A DNA stretch of 64,000 nt from Brachyspira suanatina (GCF_001049755.1 NZ_CVLB01000003.1:1-64000), one strand, 5' to 3'; shown: positions 15,452 to 25,143, counted from the stretch's first letter. The notes: generated by a model not told the origin, from the letters alone. Made by a program: numbers and translations.

Positions 15452-16657
15452 TTAAAGAGTTTTATTTATATATTTACTGTCTATATCATCTATCATCTTG
15501 TTAAATTTTTCTTTAAGCAAAGCCCTTCTTTTCTTCTGCCACATAGTGTATATAGCTATAATGTAGCATATTAAAGATACTGTCATCATAAACAAAAATC
15601 CAACAAAATATGAGAAATTAGAAGCCAAATACCCCATTACAAAAGGTATGAATAAAGCAGCAACACCTGTCAAAGCCTCATTAACAGCAACATTTCTAGG
15701 AGCATTATCCTGGTCCGCCAAAGCATAATAAAGACCAAAGAAATAACCGAAACCGCTTACAAAACCCAAAAACATAAACGCTATTAAAAATAACCAGAAA
15801 TTCCTAGTGAATGTTATTAAAAGCAAAGCCGCAGGAGTAAGAAGACCTACTATAGTAAATACTCTCTTTTTCTCCAAAAATCTCAAACAAAAAGCAGATG
15901 ATAAAGAACCTACAGCCATAAAAGCTGATAAACTTCCTACCAATAATGAAGAATCTGCCTCAGAAAAACCAATTACCTTTATTCCATAATCGAGAAACAT
16001 AAATCTTAAAGTATGCAGTACCATAGCCCCTACAAATATTACAAGCCAGCCTATATGCACTTTATATCTAGGAGCACGCATAAAAGGTATATTCCATTTT
16101 ATCTTTTTGTTGTTAGCCTTAAATCTCAAATGTCTTGAAAGATAAAATAGTATAAACATTATTACACTTACTACTATAACGAAGTAAAAACCTAATTTAT
16201 AATCAAATTTATATATAAGCCCTGTAACTGTAGGACCAACAGCAAAACCTAAAGACCAAGAAAATATAAATAAAGCCCCGCTTAATGTAACAGGCAAATC
16301 TTTTGAAACTACATCTAATGAAGATTGAAAGCATACAAAAAATATAGTAGCACAGCATCCGTATAAAAATGAATAAAATAAAGACATTTCAGGCGGAAGA
16401 AATATCAAACAAGCAACCGCAATGATAAGCTGAAGTATAGCTTCAACATATATTAAATTTGTATAATATTTCTTTTGTATTTTGATGCGTGAGAAAGTGC
16501 CGGCAGTAAGCATCATACCCATACCATAAGAAACCCCAAGCAATGATACAAAAAAAGGACTAGCTCCTGATATAGAAGCATTTATAACTAAAACCGTACT
16601 GAATATGCTTGAGCATAAATAAAGAAGAAACGGCATAGAATACACCAATATAGTCAT
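15452..16657 (-). CDS. Major facilitator superfamily transporter (401 aa)
   Basis: About twelve hydrophobic segments spread over the whole length, with the MFS-like cytoplasmic loop between helices 2 and 3 (GTFSRIKIQKKYYTN) and a central basic loop (RHLRFKANNKKIKWN). No substrate-specific motif is recognisable. The protein ends in a short basic tail. TAGGAA lies before the ATG. It converges with the TPR-DUF2971 gene, with only four bases between the stops and no separate terminator visible. Confidence 0.85.
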   Translation of the reverse strand: MTILVYSMPFLLYLCSSIFSTVLVINASISGASPFFVSLLGVSYGMGMMLTAGTFSRIKIQKKYYTNLIYVEAILQLIIAVACLIFLPPEMSLFYSFLYGCCATIFFVCFQSSLDVVSKDLPVTLSGALFIFSWSLGFAVGPTVTGLIYKFDYKLGFYFVIVVSVIMFILFYLSRHLRFKANNKKIKWNIPFMRAPRYKVHIGWLVIFVGAMVLHTLRFMFLDYGIKVIGFSEADSSLLVGSLSAFMAVGSLSSAFCLRFLEKKRVFTIVGLLTPAALLLITFTRNFWLFLIAFMFLGFVSGFGYFFGLYYALADQDNAPRNVAVNEALTGVAALFIPFVMGYLASNFSYFVGFLFMMTVSLICYIIAIYTMWQKKRRALLKEKFNKMIDDIDSKYINKTL

Positions 16658-16936
16658 TATTATTTATTCCTAACAATATATTATTTTAATGATGAAGTAT
16701 TATATATATTATTTATAAAAAATGTATATCATTTTACAATTTTTTTATTTTTTTGATTAATTATTTTTATTTTCAGATAATAACTTATATTATCACCATT
16801 TAATAAAAAATAAAATTACACAATGTATTGATTTATATTGATTAATTTTATAAAATACTCCTAATTATATTTGATAATTCAATAAATAAAATAATTTGAC
16901 CGATAATAAATTAAATTAATTATTAGGCTTTTAACT

Positions 16937-17362
16937 ATGTATAAAATTTGTTATGCATCCATAATAATCATGCTGCTCATTACATCATGTAATGATAAAA
17001 AATTGGAGAGTAAACAATACAGATTAAACATAGAAGAAACAAATGAAGTAATAGATATAAAAAGCAGAAGCTTTGATGGAATAAGCTTAATAAAAAACAG
17101 TTCATTTACAGCGTATCCAAATATAACAATAAATGAACTTTTATCACCTTTTAGCTCTGTAGAATGGCAGGACTTTATATCTGAAGATGATTATAACCGT
17201 TATATAGATATAGTAGCAAGATATGATACTAATGAATATATAATACAGTTTCAAGTAACAGATCAGTACAGATGGGAATTGTATGCATTTGAAATAAATA
17301 AAACACCATATACTATAGATATAGTAGCAAATGAATTATATAAATTATATACAAATAAATAA
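16937..17362 (+). CDS. Putative lipoprotein (141 aa)
   Basis: The N-terminus MYKICYASIIIMLLITSCND is a lipoprotein signal peptide with lipobox LITSC (Cys18). The mature part is hydrophilic and of unknown family. It ends shortly before a two-way terminator shared with the convergent lipoprotein gene at 17442. The ribosome site is weak, but the frame, signal peptide and terminator support a real gene. Confidence 0.7.
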   Translation: MYKICYASIIIMLLITSCNDKKLESKQYRLNIEETNEVIDIKSRSFDGISLIKNSSFTAYPNITINELLSPFSSVEWQDFISEDDYNRYIDIVARYDTNEYIIQFQVTDQYRWELYAFEINKTPYTIDIVANELYKLYTNK

Positions 17363-17385
17363 AGAATCATTTCAAATATAATAAA

Positions 17386-17411
17386 AAAAGCTGACTAAAA
17401 AATCAGCTTTT
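17386..17411. terminator. Two-way terminator between convergent lipoprotein genes
   Basis: AAAAGCTGA (17386-17394) pairs with TCAGCTTTT (17403-17411), with A-runs before and T-runs after, so it can stop transcription from either side. Confidence 0.85.
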
Positions 17412-17441
17412 TTATTATCAAATATTTAATTCTAATTTAAA

Positions 17442-17972
17442 TTAATTAAATGCTAAAGATATGCTTCCTCTTTTTATATCTATAGGACCTGCTATATTTC
17501 TAGATAATTTAATTTGAATAGATAAACTTCTATCTATATCATTACCTGTAGTCCAATCATTTTTCTGAGGCTCAAATATTCCTACAATAGTTCCTGTTCC
17601 TGATCTTTTACCTAAGAATACTTTTACATCATAATATGTAACAACTATACCTCTTGAACCATTAACTGTTTCTTCTGTAACTTTTAAAGGTGCTACAAGA
17701 GATGAGCTTTTTATTTCTGCATCTGTCATATTTTCAACATCTTTTCCACCTATAACATAATAAACTTTATCATTTATTTCTACAGCCTGAACCTCTTTAT
17801 CAGCTCCATAAACTGTAACTTTTCTTTTTGGTGTATCTTCTCTAGTTATAGTTTCTTCTTTTTTATCTTCATTATTATCAGCCGCATTATCTTTAACAAC
17901 AGTATTTTTTGTAGTCTCGCAACTTATCATTACAATGATTAAACCAACAGCTATTAAAACTTTTTTTAACAT
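17442..17972 (-). CDS. Putative lipoprotein (176 aa)
   Basis: MLKKVLIAVGLIIVMISCE is a lipoprotein signal with lipobox MISC (Cys18). A charged spacer rich in Asp, Glu and Lys (residues 20-50) follows, then about 120 residues predicted as beta-strands (VTVYGADKEVQAVEINDKVYYV, shown only by its start and end residues V50-V71), without a known domain. A strong GGAGG ribosome site precedes the ATG. Likely anchored in a membrane and facing the periplasm or the surface. Function unknown. Confidence 0.75.
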   Translation of the reverse strand: MLKKVLIAVGLIIVMISCETTKNTVVKDNAADNNEDKKEETITREDTPKRKVTVYGADKEVQAVEINDKVYYVIGGKDVENMTDAEIKSSSLVAPLKVTEETVNGSRGIVVTYYDVKVFLGKRSGTGTIVGIFEPQKNDWTTGNDIDRSLSIQIKLSRNIAGPIDIKRGSISLAFN

Positions 17973-18068
17973 CCATACCTCCGCAAATCATCCAATATAA
18001 AATTTTCTATTATATATAACTATCGGAAATTATTTTAGTAATATTAAAATAATTTTTACATATTATAC

Positions 18069-18096
18069 TTGAATAATGTCATAATAGATCTATACT
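18069..18096 (+). promoter_or_regulatory. Promoter of the aldo/keto reductase gene
   Basis: TTGAAT at 18069-18074 and TATACT at 18091-18096 with a 16-base spacer, 41 bases before the ATG. Confidence 0.5.
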
Positions 18097-18137
18097 TATA
18101 AATATAGAACTAATTACTTAGGCTAAAAGGATAAAAA

Positions 18138-19124
18138 ATGGATATTTCTGAAAACAGATACGACAGTATGATATACAACAGATGCGGAAAAAGCGGTTTG
18201 AAATTACCTATTGTATCTTTAGGACTTTGGCATAATTTCGGTGCTAACTGCGATTATGATAATATGAAAGATATGATAAAAACTGCTTTTGACAATGGAA
18301 TCACACATTTTGACCTAGCTAATAATTATGGCCCTCCTTATGGTTCTGCTGAAATTAGTATGGGTAAAATATTAAATGACGGGCTTAATAAATACAGAGA
18401 TGAACTTATAATAAGCACTAAAGCCGGTTACGATATGTGGCCAGGGCCTTACGGAGATTTTGGAAGCAAAAAATATTTAATAGCTAGCATAAATCAAAGT
18501 TTAAAAAGATTAAATCTTGAATATGTTGATATATTCTATCATCATAGAATGGATCCTGAAACACCACTTGAGGAAACTCTTGAAGCATTGACTAGAATAG
18601 TAAAGAGCGGAAAAGCTTTATATGTTGGGCTTTCAAATTATGACGGCCCTACAATGGAAAGAGCTTCTAAATTATTATATATGGCAAATGTACCATTCAT
18701 TATTAATCAGAACAGATATTCTATATTTGACAGAACTATAGAAAATAACGGATTAAAATTAAAAGCTAAAAAATTAGGAAAAGGAATAATAGCTTACAGT
18801 CCATTAGCACAAGGGTTATTAACTGATAAATATTTGAATGGCATACCAAGCGACAGCAGAATGGCAGCAGACGGAAGATATTTAAAGCAAGATGCTCTAA
18901 GCAGAAAGAAATTAGAAAAAATAGGCGAACTAAACAAATTAGCTAATCAAAGAGGCGAAAGTTTGGCTCAAATGGCATTAAGATGGGTTTTGAAAGATGA
19001 AGAAGTAACAAGCGTATTAATAGGAGCTTCAAGACCTAGCCAGATTATAGAGAATTTGAAAATCATTAACAAGAATAATTTCTCCGATGAGGAATTAAGA
19101 AAGATTGATGATATTAGTTTATAA
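18138..19124 (+). CDS. Aldo/keto reductase, YghZ (L-glyceraldehyde-3-phosphate reductase) type (328 aa)
   Basis: NADPH-dependent reductase with the aldo/keto reductase (beta/alpha)8 barrel. Landmarks: GLWHNFG near residue 30, FDLANNYGPPYGSAE (catalytic Asp and Tyr) near 55-70, STKAGYDMWPGP (catalytic Lys) near 93-104, the FYHHRMD strand near 134-140, VGLSNYDGP and the C-terminal cofactor site SVLIGASRPSQI. The GPPYGSAE and KAGYDMWPGPYG signatures are those of the YghZ subgroup that reduces L-glyceraldehyde 3-phosphate and methylglyoxal. Substrate remains inferred. Monocistronic. Confidence 0.9.
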   Translation: MDISENRYDSMIYNRCGKSGLKLPIVSLGLWHNFGANCDYDNMKDMIKTAFDNGITHFDLANNYGPPYGSAEISMGKILNDGLNKYRDELIISTKAGYDMWPGPYGDFGSKKYLIASINQSLKRLNLEYVDIFYHHRMDPETPLEETLEALTRIVKSGKALYVGLSNYDGPTMERASKLLYMANVPFIINQNRYSIFDRTIENNGLKLKAKKLGKGIIAYSPLAQGLLTDKYLNGIPSDSRMAADGRYLKQDALSRKKLEKIGELNKLANQRGESLAQMALRWVLKDEEVTSVLIGASRPSQIIENLKIINKNNFSDEELRKIDDISL

Positions 19125-19185
19125 TATCAATTCCTAAAAATAATTTTTGTCAGCAAGTTTTATAATAAAAAATTTGCTGACAACT

Positions 19186-19275
19186 TTAATCATTTTTCTT
19201 TTCATGCTTATAAGGCTTAATATTAATCTTAAAAAGCTCATTATCATCTAGTTCGTAAAACAGTTTTAAAATATT
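19186..19275 (-). pseudogene. Remnant of a TPR-DUF2971 gene (last ~28 codons)
   Basis: Translating the minus strand gives LKLFYELDDNELF...INIKPYKHEKKND and a stop, the C-terminal end of the DUF2971 proteins at 13735 and 19489. Two in-frame TAA codons lie just upstream, so nothing longer survives. Bases 19211-19254 are identical to 19511-19554 at the end of the intact gene, exactly 300 bases away. It is a leftover of a duplication or an incomplete gene replacement. Confidence 0.8.
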
Positions 19276-19382
19276 TTATTATATAAAAATAAAAATTAAA
19301 TCTTTTGTAGTTAGTATATTATTAAAATTTGATAAAGTTCAAAGTATACAGCAGAAAAATAATTATAACTAATAAATTATTT

Positions 19383-19447
19383 GTGGGGACTAGCCCCCAC
19401 ACCCCCAGTTCTTTTTGTGACCAAAAGAACCAAAAAGACTGCATTTT
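19383..19447. repeat. C-rich double-hairpin intergenic element
   Basis: TGTGGGG near 19382 and CCCCCACA near 19394 form a G+C-rich hairpin (arms around ACTAG). It is followed by a CCCCC run and a second hairpin, GTTCTTTT near 19410 with AAAAGAAC near 19424. In this AT-rich genome it stands out strongly. The second half resembles the CAACTTTT...AAAAGTTG hairpin at 61191-61213, suggesting a dispersed family. The rest of the 19276-19488 gap is AT-rich with no gene. Confidence 0.6.
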
Positions 19448-19488
19448 TATAAATATTAATATCTTAAAATATAGATAAATTAAAATTA

Positions 19489-20895
19489 TTACTTAATTTT
19501 TTCATGTTTGTAAGGCTTAATATTAATCTTAAAAAGCTCATTATCATCTAGTTCCGCCTGATACAATTTAACTATATCATTATTATAATCAAGTCTTTTT
19601 TCATTTATAGAATTTACGATATTATATATAAGTTCTTTATCATCATCTGAAGTTTTTACACCGAAACAAATACTTTTTATTGGTAAATTAATAAGTGTTC
19701 CATTTGGATTTTTATTTTCTTCATCATAAAAAAGTATGCGGTACTCGTCTTCATATTTCCACTCTTTAGATTTTACTGTAAATATATCTGTTATATTATC
19801 TATTGATTTATTATTCCCTAATATAACATTGTCATCATAAAATATATTTGATTTTGACATATTTTTATGATAATTTATTTTTTGCAATATAGTAAAATTT
19901 ATATTAAATATATTATCAATATTGTATTCAATACAAATACCTTTATGTTTATCAGCATAATGGCTCCACATTAAAGTATTATCATTATGTGTAGTTAAAC
20001 AGGCGACTTTTATTTTCTCTAATAAATAATTATAAAGTTGACTAGAACTTTCTTTTTTATTGTTTCTTATGTAAGGATCAACAGGATCATTAAATTCTTT
20101 TGTATTACTGCACCATAAAGTATTATTTAATATACTTCTTAAAGTATCTTTATTAACTTTTGTATAATGATATAAAGTACTATTTTTTATGTCATATTTT
20201 TTTATTTTATTATTAAAATCAACTAAAATTATATCATTTATAATTTCTATAAATTTATTTTTATCATAATTATTAATTATATATGATATATTATTATATA
20301 TAGATGATAATTCATTAAATATAATAAAAGTATATTTTATTTTACCATACTTCTTTATATTATTAATTACAATTTTCATATCATTATATGAATCAATTAT
20401 TTCTTTTTCATCATATTTTGATTTTATAAGTAATTCTATTTTTTTTACATACATCGTTAATTTATTATATGGATATTTGCAGCATTTTATAGCAAGATTA
20501 TAATTATTAAGTGCTTCATTATAATTTCTATAATGTTGTTCTATTAATCCTATATAATAATATGCTTCTGAAAAATCTTTATTTTTATTTATAACATCTT
20601 TTAAATATTTCATAGATAATTTATATTTATTAGCTTTGAGATAAGATAATGCAGTAAATAAATAAGTATAAAAATATTTTGTATTTTGAGAATTACTAAA
20701 TTTTTTTATGATTTCTAAAAAGTACATAATAGCTTTTTTATATCTTTTTAATTTAAAAATAGCAAATGCTTTATAAAAAAATATTTCTATATTATTATTA
20801 TTTAAATATTTATTACAAATTTTAATAGCTTTTTTATATTTTCTTTCATCAATTAAATTTTCTATTTCTTTAATAATATTTTCTTTATCATTCAT
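19489..20895 (-). CDS. TPR repeats fused to a DUF2971 domain (468 aa)
   Basis: Same architecture as the gene at 13735 but with a shorter repeat region. Residues 1-240 hold TPR-like helices (for example KAIMYFLEIIKKF, YYYIGLIEQHYRNYNEALNNYNLAIKC, given here only as landmarks near 55 and 110). Residues 245-468 are DUF2971: LYHYTKVNKDTLRSILNN, SNTKEFNDPVDPY, KVACLTTHNDN, LMWSHYADKHKGICIEYNI, EWKYEDEYRILFYD. The domain is much more similar to the 13735 copy than the repeats are, so the N-termini evolve faster, as expected if they choose a partner. No signal peptide. Very A-rich codon use. The function is unknown; possible defence effector by analogy with DUF2971 contexts. Confidence 0.82.
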   Translation of the reverse strand: MNDKENIIKEIENLIDERKYKKAIKICNKYLNNNNIEIFFYKAFAIFKLKRYKKAIMYFLEIIKKFSNSQNTKYFYTYLFTALSYLKANKYKLSMKYLKDVINKNKDFSEAYYYIGLIEQHYRNYNEALNNYNLAIKCCKYPYNKLTMYVKKIELLIKSKYDEKEIIDSYNDMKIVINNIKKYGKIKYTFIIFNELSSIYNNISYIINNYDKNKFIEIINDIILVDFNNKIKKYDIKNSTLYHYTKVNKDTLRSILNNTLWCSNTKEFNDPVDPYIRNNKKESSSQLYNYLLEKIKVACLTTHNDNTLMWSHYADKHKGICIEYNIDNIFNINFTILQKINYHKNMSKSNIFYDDNVILGNNKSIDNITDIFTVKSKEWKYEDEYRILFYDEENKNPNGTLINLPIKSICFGVKTSDDDKELIYNIVNSINEKRLDYNNDIVKLYQAELDDNELFKINIKPYKHEKIK

Positions 20896-20988
20896 AATTA
20901 TATCCTAAACACTAAACAGTATATTTTATAGTAAAAATAATTTGTTTTTTTGCTTTGTTTTTAACGAAAAAAGTTGATAAAAACAAAA

Positions 20989-23718
20989 TCATAAATTATC
21001 AATATATTTCTCATACATTTTGAATAGGAATTTAATTCTATCACTTTCATTTTTTAATTCATTTTTCTTAACGCCGTACGCCTTGTCAACTTCTAAATCT
21101 AACTTATTGTGTGCATCAATTAAAGCCTTAGACATAGTCAAAGGGTCATAAAGATCAGCAAGCGAAGAATCAGGAAACATAGCCCTAGCACTAAGCACAC
21201 CCTTAGCCCTAATCTCTATGCTGGTTTTAATTTCTTCGGATATATTTAAAGGCCAAGGAAAATTATTGTATACTATATCTTTAGAATATCTGTAATCACT
21301 CTTAAGCCTACCGCAAACATATTTAACCCAAACCATATGCATAATTGATGTAAGCACCCCGAAATGATAAAGATCGGCATTTTGAACTATAAGACAAGAA
21401 TCACCAGCTATAGTATTTTTATCCATAAAACCTATAGGAATATATTTTCTCCTTTCAGAAGAAACTCTAGGTATTAAAATATAATCATCTTTTGGCTGTC
21501 TTATTTCCCCAAATAAATACGGAGTGTTTGCAAGTTTAACTGTTGCCTCTCTTGTAGAGCTTAATCTGTACTGTTTTACTTTTTCTACTCTTTCCATTAC
21601 TAAAGGCATTTTTTTTAATTCTGCAGGTGAAATATTTTCAAGCCATAAACAATATCTTTTTTTATTATTTATATATTCTTCACTTCCTATAAATCTTTTT
21701 ATATATTTTTCTGCATTTGGCTCTTTTTTTATAAATTCTTCTTTTTCTTCATTTTTAAAGAAAAAATTACCATTATCATTAGGCATACTTCCAAATACCA
21801 TTTTTGGTACTTTACATATTGATTCTTTTCTGCTTACTACAAAAATATTTTCAAAATCTATTAAATAAGGATTAATATTTTCTGCTATTATTTCATGAGG
21901 CTCGCCTTTTATATCCTCATAGTCAAAAAGTCTTTTCTTATCAATATTAAAATTGGCAAACCCTATTATTACGCAGTAAACATGTGCCTTGCCTTTGGCT
22001 TCATTATTCCATTCAAAAGTTCTATGGGCAAAATGTATATGCACTCCGCATTCTTTTATAAGGTTCTCCCATAATATACTAACCTGTGTACCCTGTGTTA
22101 TAGAGTTGGTTGAAACAAAAGCGGCTTTTATTTTTGTACCCTTTATAAGTTCGGCTGACTTTTTATACCAAGCACTTACATAGTCTAAATCGCCGTATCC
22201 TTTCATATTATTAAATACTTTTTTCATCTCCTCGCTTTGTTCTTTGCTTTTCATTCTAGCACCTACGAAAGGAGGATTGCCGAGTATATACGAAAGTTCT
22301 TTTACATCTATTATATTTTTCCAATCAATTATTAAAGCATTTTCATTTTTTATAACTGCAGATTTTTTTAATGGTATTCTTTCAAAAGCCCTTCCGAACT
22401 TTATAGAAAGTTTTAAATTCATTAAATGATCCATAAGCCATAAAGCCACTTCAGCAATTTTTGCTGGGAATTCATTTATTTCTATACCGTAAAAATTATC
22501 AACATCTATTAAAGATAAATTTGAAATGTCTATAGATAGTATTCCGTCTTGTAAATCTTCTTTATGAATCTCTGTTAATATATCTATTTCTAATTGTCTT
22601 ATTTCTCTATATGCTATAATTAAGAAGTTACCGCATCCGCATGCAGGGTCTAAAAATTTTAATTTTGATATTTTTTGATGAAACTCTCTTAATTTATTTT
22701 TGTTTGTCTTTATTTTTTCAAATTCTTCTCTTAATTCATCTAAAAATAAAGCACTTATAGTTTTCATTATATTGTTTTCACTTGTATAATGCTCTCCAAA
22801 ACTTCTTCTCTTTTCTTTATCAGCAACACATTGAAAAAGCGAACCAAATATTGCAGGTGATATATTACTCCAATCAAAATAACAGCATTCAAGCAAAGCA
22901 TTTCTCATATCCTTATCAAATGAAGGTATTCTCACAGTATTTTCAAATAAAGAACCATTGATATAAGGAAACTCTTTTAATGTTTCATCTAAATTTGTCT
23001 GTCTATCTTCTATTTTTGTATCAAGTACTTCAAATAATTGATGAAGCCATATTCCTGTATCGCTTCCGTCTTCTTTTGTTTTATCTTCTATTAAATATTT
23101 AAAATCTTCATTTTTAAATATTCCTGTATCATCAGCAAATAAACAGAAAAGCACCCTTACTAAAAATAATTCTAAATCATGCTGTTTATAATTATTTTTG
23201 GCAAGTTTATCATATAACTTTCCCATAAGTTCTGAAGCCTTTATATTGGCAGGCTCTAAATCTTTATAAACTCTTTTCTGATATCCTGCTATAAAACCGA
23301 ATAATTTTATATTTTTATAAAAATCTTTAAACTCAAACTTGTATTCTTGATTTTCATCTAAATCAAAAAGTTCAAAATTATTAAAGTCAGAAACTAATAT
23401 ATATCTTGGAAGTTCGCCTTCTTTTAATCCTTCAAAATATTCAAATGCCTGTGTTTTCGCTTCATCTAAATTTTTTCCTAATGATTTATGCTCAACTATT
23501 AAAACACCTTTCCAAAATAAATCTATAAATCCTTGTCTGTTATTTAATTTTTTCACAGGTTCTTCAAAACTTGCAACCCTTCTTCTGCTTAATCCAAAAA
23601 CTTCAAAAAACTCATTATAAAAAGTTTGCTTTTCTGCATTCTCTCTTTTTTCATTCTGCCATTTCTTTTGAAAATCTAAAGCCCTATTTTTTATTTCATT
23701 CCAAGATAAATTAGCCAT
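20989..23718 (-). CDS. Type IIL (MmeI-like) fused restriction endonuclease and DNA methyltransferase (909 aa)
   Basis: Single-polypeptide restriction-modification enzyme. The N-terminal nuclease has D66, then E76 and K78 in IVEHK, the same spacing as the D-x9-E-x-K site of MmeI. A helical linker follows. The N6-adenine methyltransferase carries DPACGCG (357-363, SAM binding) and GNPPF (480-484, catalytic NPPF). The last 300 residues hold the target-recognition part (IPRVSSERRKYIPIGF, YSKDIVYNNFPWPL). Length fits the family (about 900-950). Enzymes of this type cut at a fixed distance outside an asymmetric site and methylate one strand; the recognised sequence cannot be read from the protein. 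No separate specificity or methylase gene is needed. Ends 94 bases before the TPR-DUF2971 gene. Confidence 0.9.
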   Translation of the reverse strand: MANLSWNEIKNRALDFQKKWQNEKRENAEKQTFYNEFFEVFGLSRRRVASFEEPVKKLNNRQGFIDLFWKGVLIVEHKSLGKNLDEAKTQAFEYFEGLKEGELPRYILVSDFNNFELFDLDENQEYKFEFKDFYKNIKLFGFIAGYQKRVYKDLEPANIKASELMGKLYDKLAKNNYKQHDLELFLVRVLFCLFADDTGIFKNEDFKYLIEDKTKEDGSDTGIWLHQLFEVLDTKIEDRQTNLDETLKEFPYINGSLFENTVRIPSFDKDMRNALLECCYFDWSNISPAIFGSLFQCVADKEKRRSFGEHYTSENNIMKTISALFLDELREEFEKIKTNKNKLREFHQKISKLKFLDPACGCGNFLIIAYREIRQLEIDILTEIHKEDLQDGILSIDISNLSLIDVDNFYGIEINEFPAKIAEVALWLMDHLMNLKLSIKFGRAFERIPLKKSAVIKNENALIIDWKNIIDVKELSYILGNPPFVGARMKSKEQSEEMKKVFNNMKGYGDLDYVSAWYKKSAELIKGTKIKAAFVSTNSITQGTQVSILWENLIKECGVHIHFAHRTFEWNNEAKGKAHVYCVIIGFANFNIDKKRLFDYEDIKGEPHEIIAENINPYLIDFENIFVVSRKESICKVPKMVFGSMPNDNGNFFFKNEEKEEFIKKEPNAEKYIKRFIGSEEYINNKKRYCLWLENISPAELKKMPLVMERVEKVKQYRLSSTREATVKLANTPYLFGEIRQPKDDYILIPRVSSERRKYIPIGFMDKNTIAGDSCLIVQNADLYHFGVLTSIMHMVWVKYVCGRLKSDYRYSKDIVYNNFPWPLNISEEIKTSIEIRAKGVLSARAMFPDSSLADLYDPLTMSKALIDAHNKLDLEVDKAYGVKKNELKNESDRIKFLFKMYEKYIDNL

Positions 23719-23793
23719 AAATATAAACTCCTAATATATTTTTACATTATAACATATTTTTATAAAAACTTAAAAATATAAAAAACAAAAATA

Positions 23794-23821
23794 AGGGACT
23801 AATAAATTTTTATTAGTCCCT
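23794..23821 (-). terminator. Terminator of serS
   Basis: AGGGACTAATAAA (23794-23806) pairs perfectly with TTTATTAGTCCCT (23809-23821). On the minus strand a T-rich tail follows. It separates serS from the MmeI-like gene downstream. Confidence 0.85.
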
Positions 23822-23862
23822 ATTTTATCAATATTATATTAAAAACTATTTATCTAACAACA

Positions 23863-25143
23863 TTAATTAGTCTTTTCTATCTTATCAAATCCTGTAAACG
23901 GTCTTAAAGCATCTGGTATGATAACACTTCCGTCTGCCTGCTGATAATTTTCAAGTATGGCAATCCAAGTTCTTCCAACAGCAATACCTGAACCGTTTAA
24001 TGTATGTACTAATTCTGTTTTGCCGTTTCTTCTAGTTCTCATCTGCATTCTTCTTGCCTGATAATCCCAACAGTTACTTACACTTGAAATCTCTCTGTAC
24101 ATGTTTTGTGAAGGAAGCCAAACTTCTATATCAAAAGTTTTATAAGCAGCATTTCCTATATCTCCGGAAGAAAGAACTACTACTCTGTATGGAAGTTCTA
24201 ATGCCTGTAAAATACTTTCTGCATCTTTAAGCATTTTTTCATGTTCTTCTTTAGATTTATCAGCTGCACATATTTTTACTAACTCTACTTTGTCGAATTG
24301 ATGCTGTCTTATTAAGCCTCTCATATCACGTCCGTAAGAACCAGCTTCAGAACGGAAACAAGGTGTATAAGCAGTACAATATAAAGGAAGCATGTTCTCT
24401 GGTATAATTTCTTCTCTGTATATATTTGTAAGAGGAACTTCTGCTGTAGGTATAAGGTATAAAGCAGGATCATCTGTAGTTTTAAATAAATCCTCTTCAA
24501 ATTTTGGAAGCTGACCAGTACCTGTCATAGTTCTGCCATTAACAAGTATAGGAGGTACATATTCTGTATAACCATGCTCTGAAGTGTGTTTCTTTAACAT
24601 GAAGTTAATCAAAGCTCTTTCCAATGCTGCACCTTTTCCTTTCATAAGTGAGAAACGAGTTCTTGACATTCTAACAGCTCTTTCTATATCAAGAATATCT
24701 AAACCCATAGCTATATCAACATGGTCTTTTACTTCAAAATCAAATTTACGAGGCTCTCCCCATCTTATGATTTCTTTATTTGCTTTTTCATCATCTCCGT
24801 CTGGTACATCTTCAGAAAGCATATTAGGCAAATAAAGTATTTCATTATTAACAGCCTCTTCCAACTGCGACAACTTCTCTTCTTTTTTATTTAAGGATTC
24901 TGTGAAGTTTTTCATTTCTTCTTTTATTTTTTCTGCCTCTTCTTTATTTCCGGCTTTCATGCATTCGCCGATTTTTTTTGAAGATTCATTTTTTTTAGCT
25001 CTATCCTGCTCTACTTCTTTCAATAAATCTAGTCTTTCATGTTCTAATGATTTTAACTTGTCTAAAGATACTTTGCTTCTTCTCTTTCTCAAGTTATCTT
25101 CTACTAATTCAATATTTTCTCTTATTAATTTTACATCTATCAT
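23863..25143 (-). CDS. serS: Seryl-tRNA synthetase (426 aa)
   Basis: Class II aminoacyl-tRNA synthetase charging tRNA-Ser (and tRNA-Sec where present). The N-terminal antiparallel coiled-coil arm spans about residues 30-105. The catalytic domain shows TGTGQLPKFEEDLF, TAEVPLTN, motif 2 FRSEAGSYGRDMRGLIRQHQF and motif 3 GSGIAVGRTWIAILENYQ (core residues only). Length is typical. The start follows AAGGATTTT. No T-box leader is visible in the upstream gap. Confidence 0.97.
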   Translation of the reverse strand: MIDVKLIRENIELVEDNLRKRRSKVSLDKLKSLEHERLDLLKEVEQDRAKKNESSKKIGECMKAGNKEEAEKIKEEMKNFTESLNKKEEKLSQLEEAVNNEILYLPNMLSEDVPDGDDEKANKEIIRWGEPRKFDFEVKDHVDIAMGLDILDIERAVRMSRTRFSLMKGKGAALERALINFMLKKHTSEHGYTEYVPPILVNGRTMTGTGQLPKFEEDLFKTTDDPALYLIPTAEVPLTNIYREEIIPENMLPLYCTAYTPCFRSEAGSYGRDMRGLIRQHQFDKVELVKICAADKSKEEHEKMLKDAESILQALELPYRVVVLSSGDIGNAAYKTFDIEVWLPSQNMYREISSVSNCWDYQARRMQMRTRRNGKTELVHTLNGSGIAVGRTWIAILENYQQADGSVIIPDALRPFTGFDKIEKTN

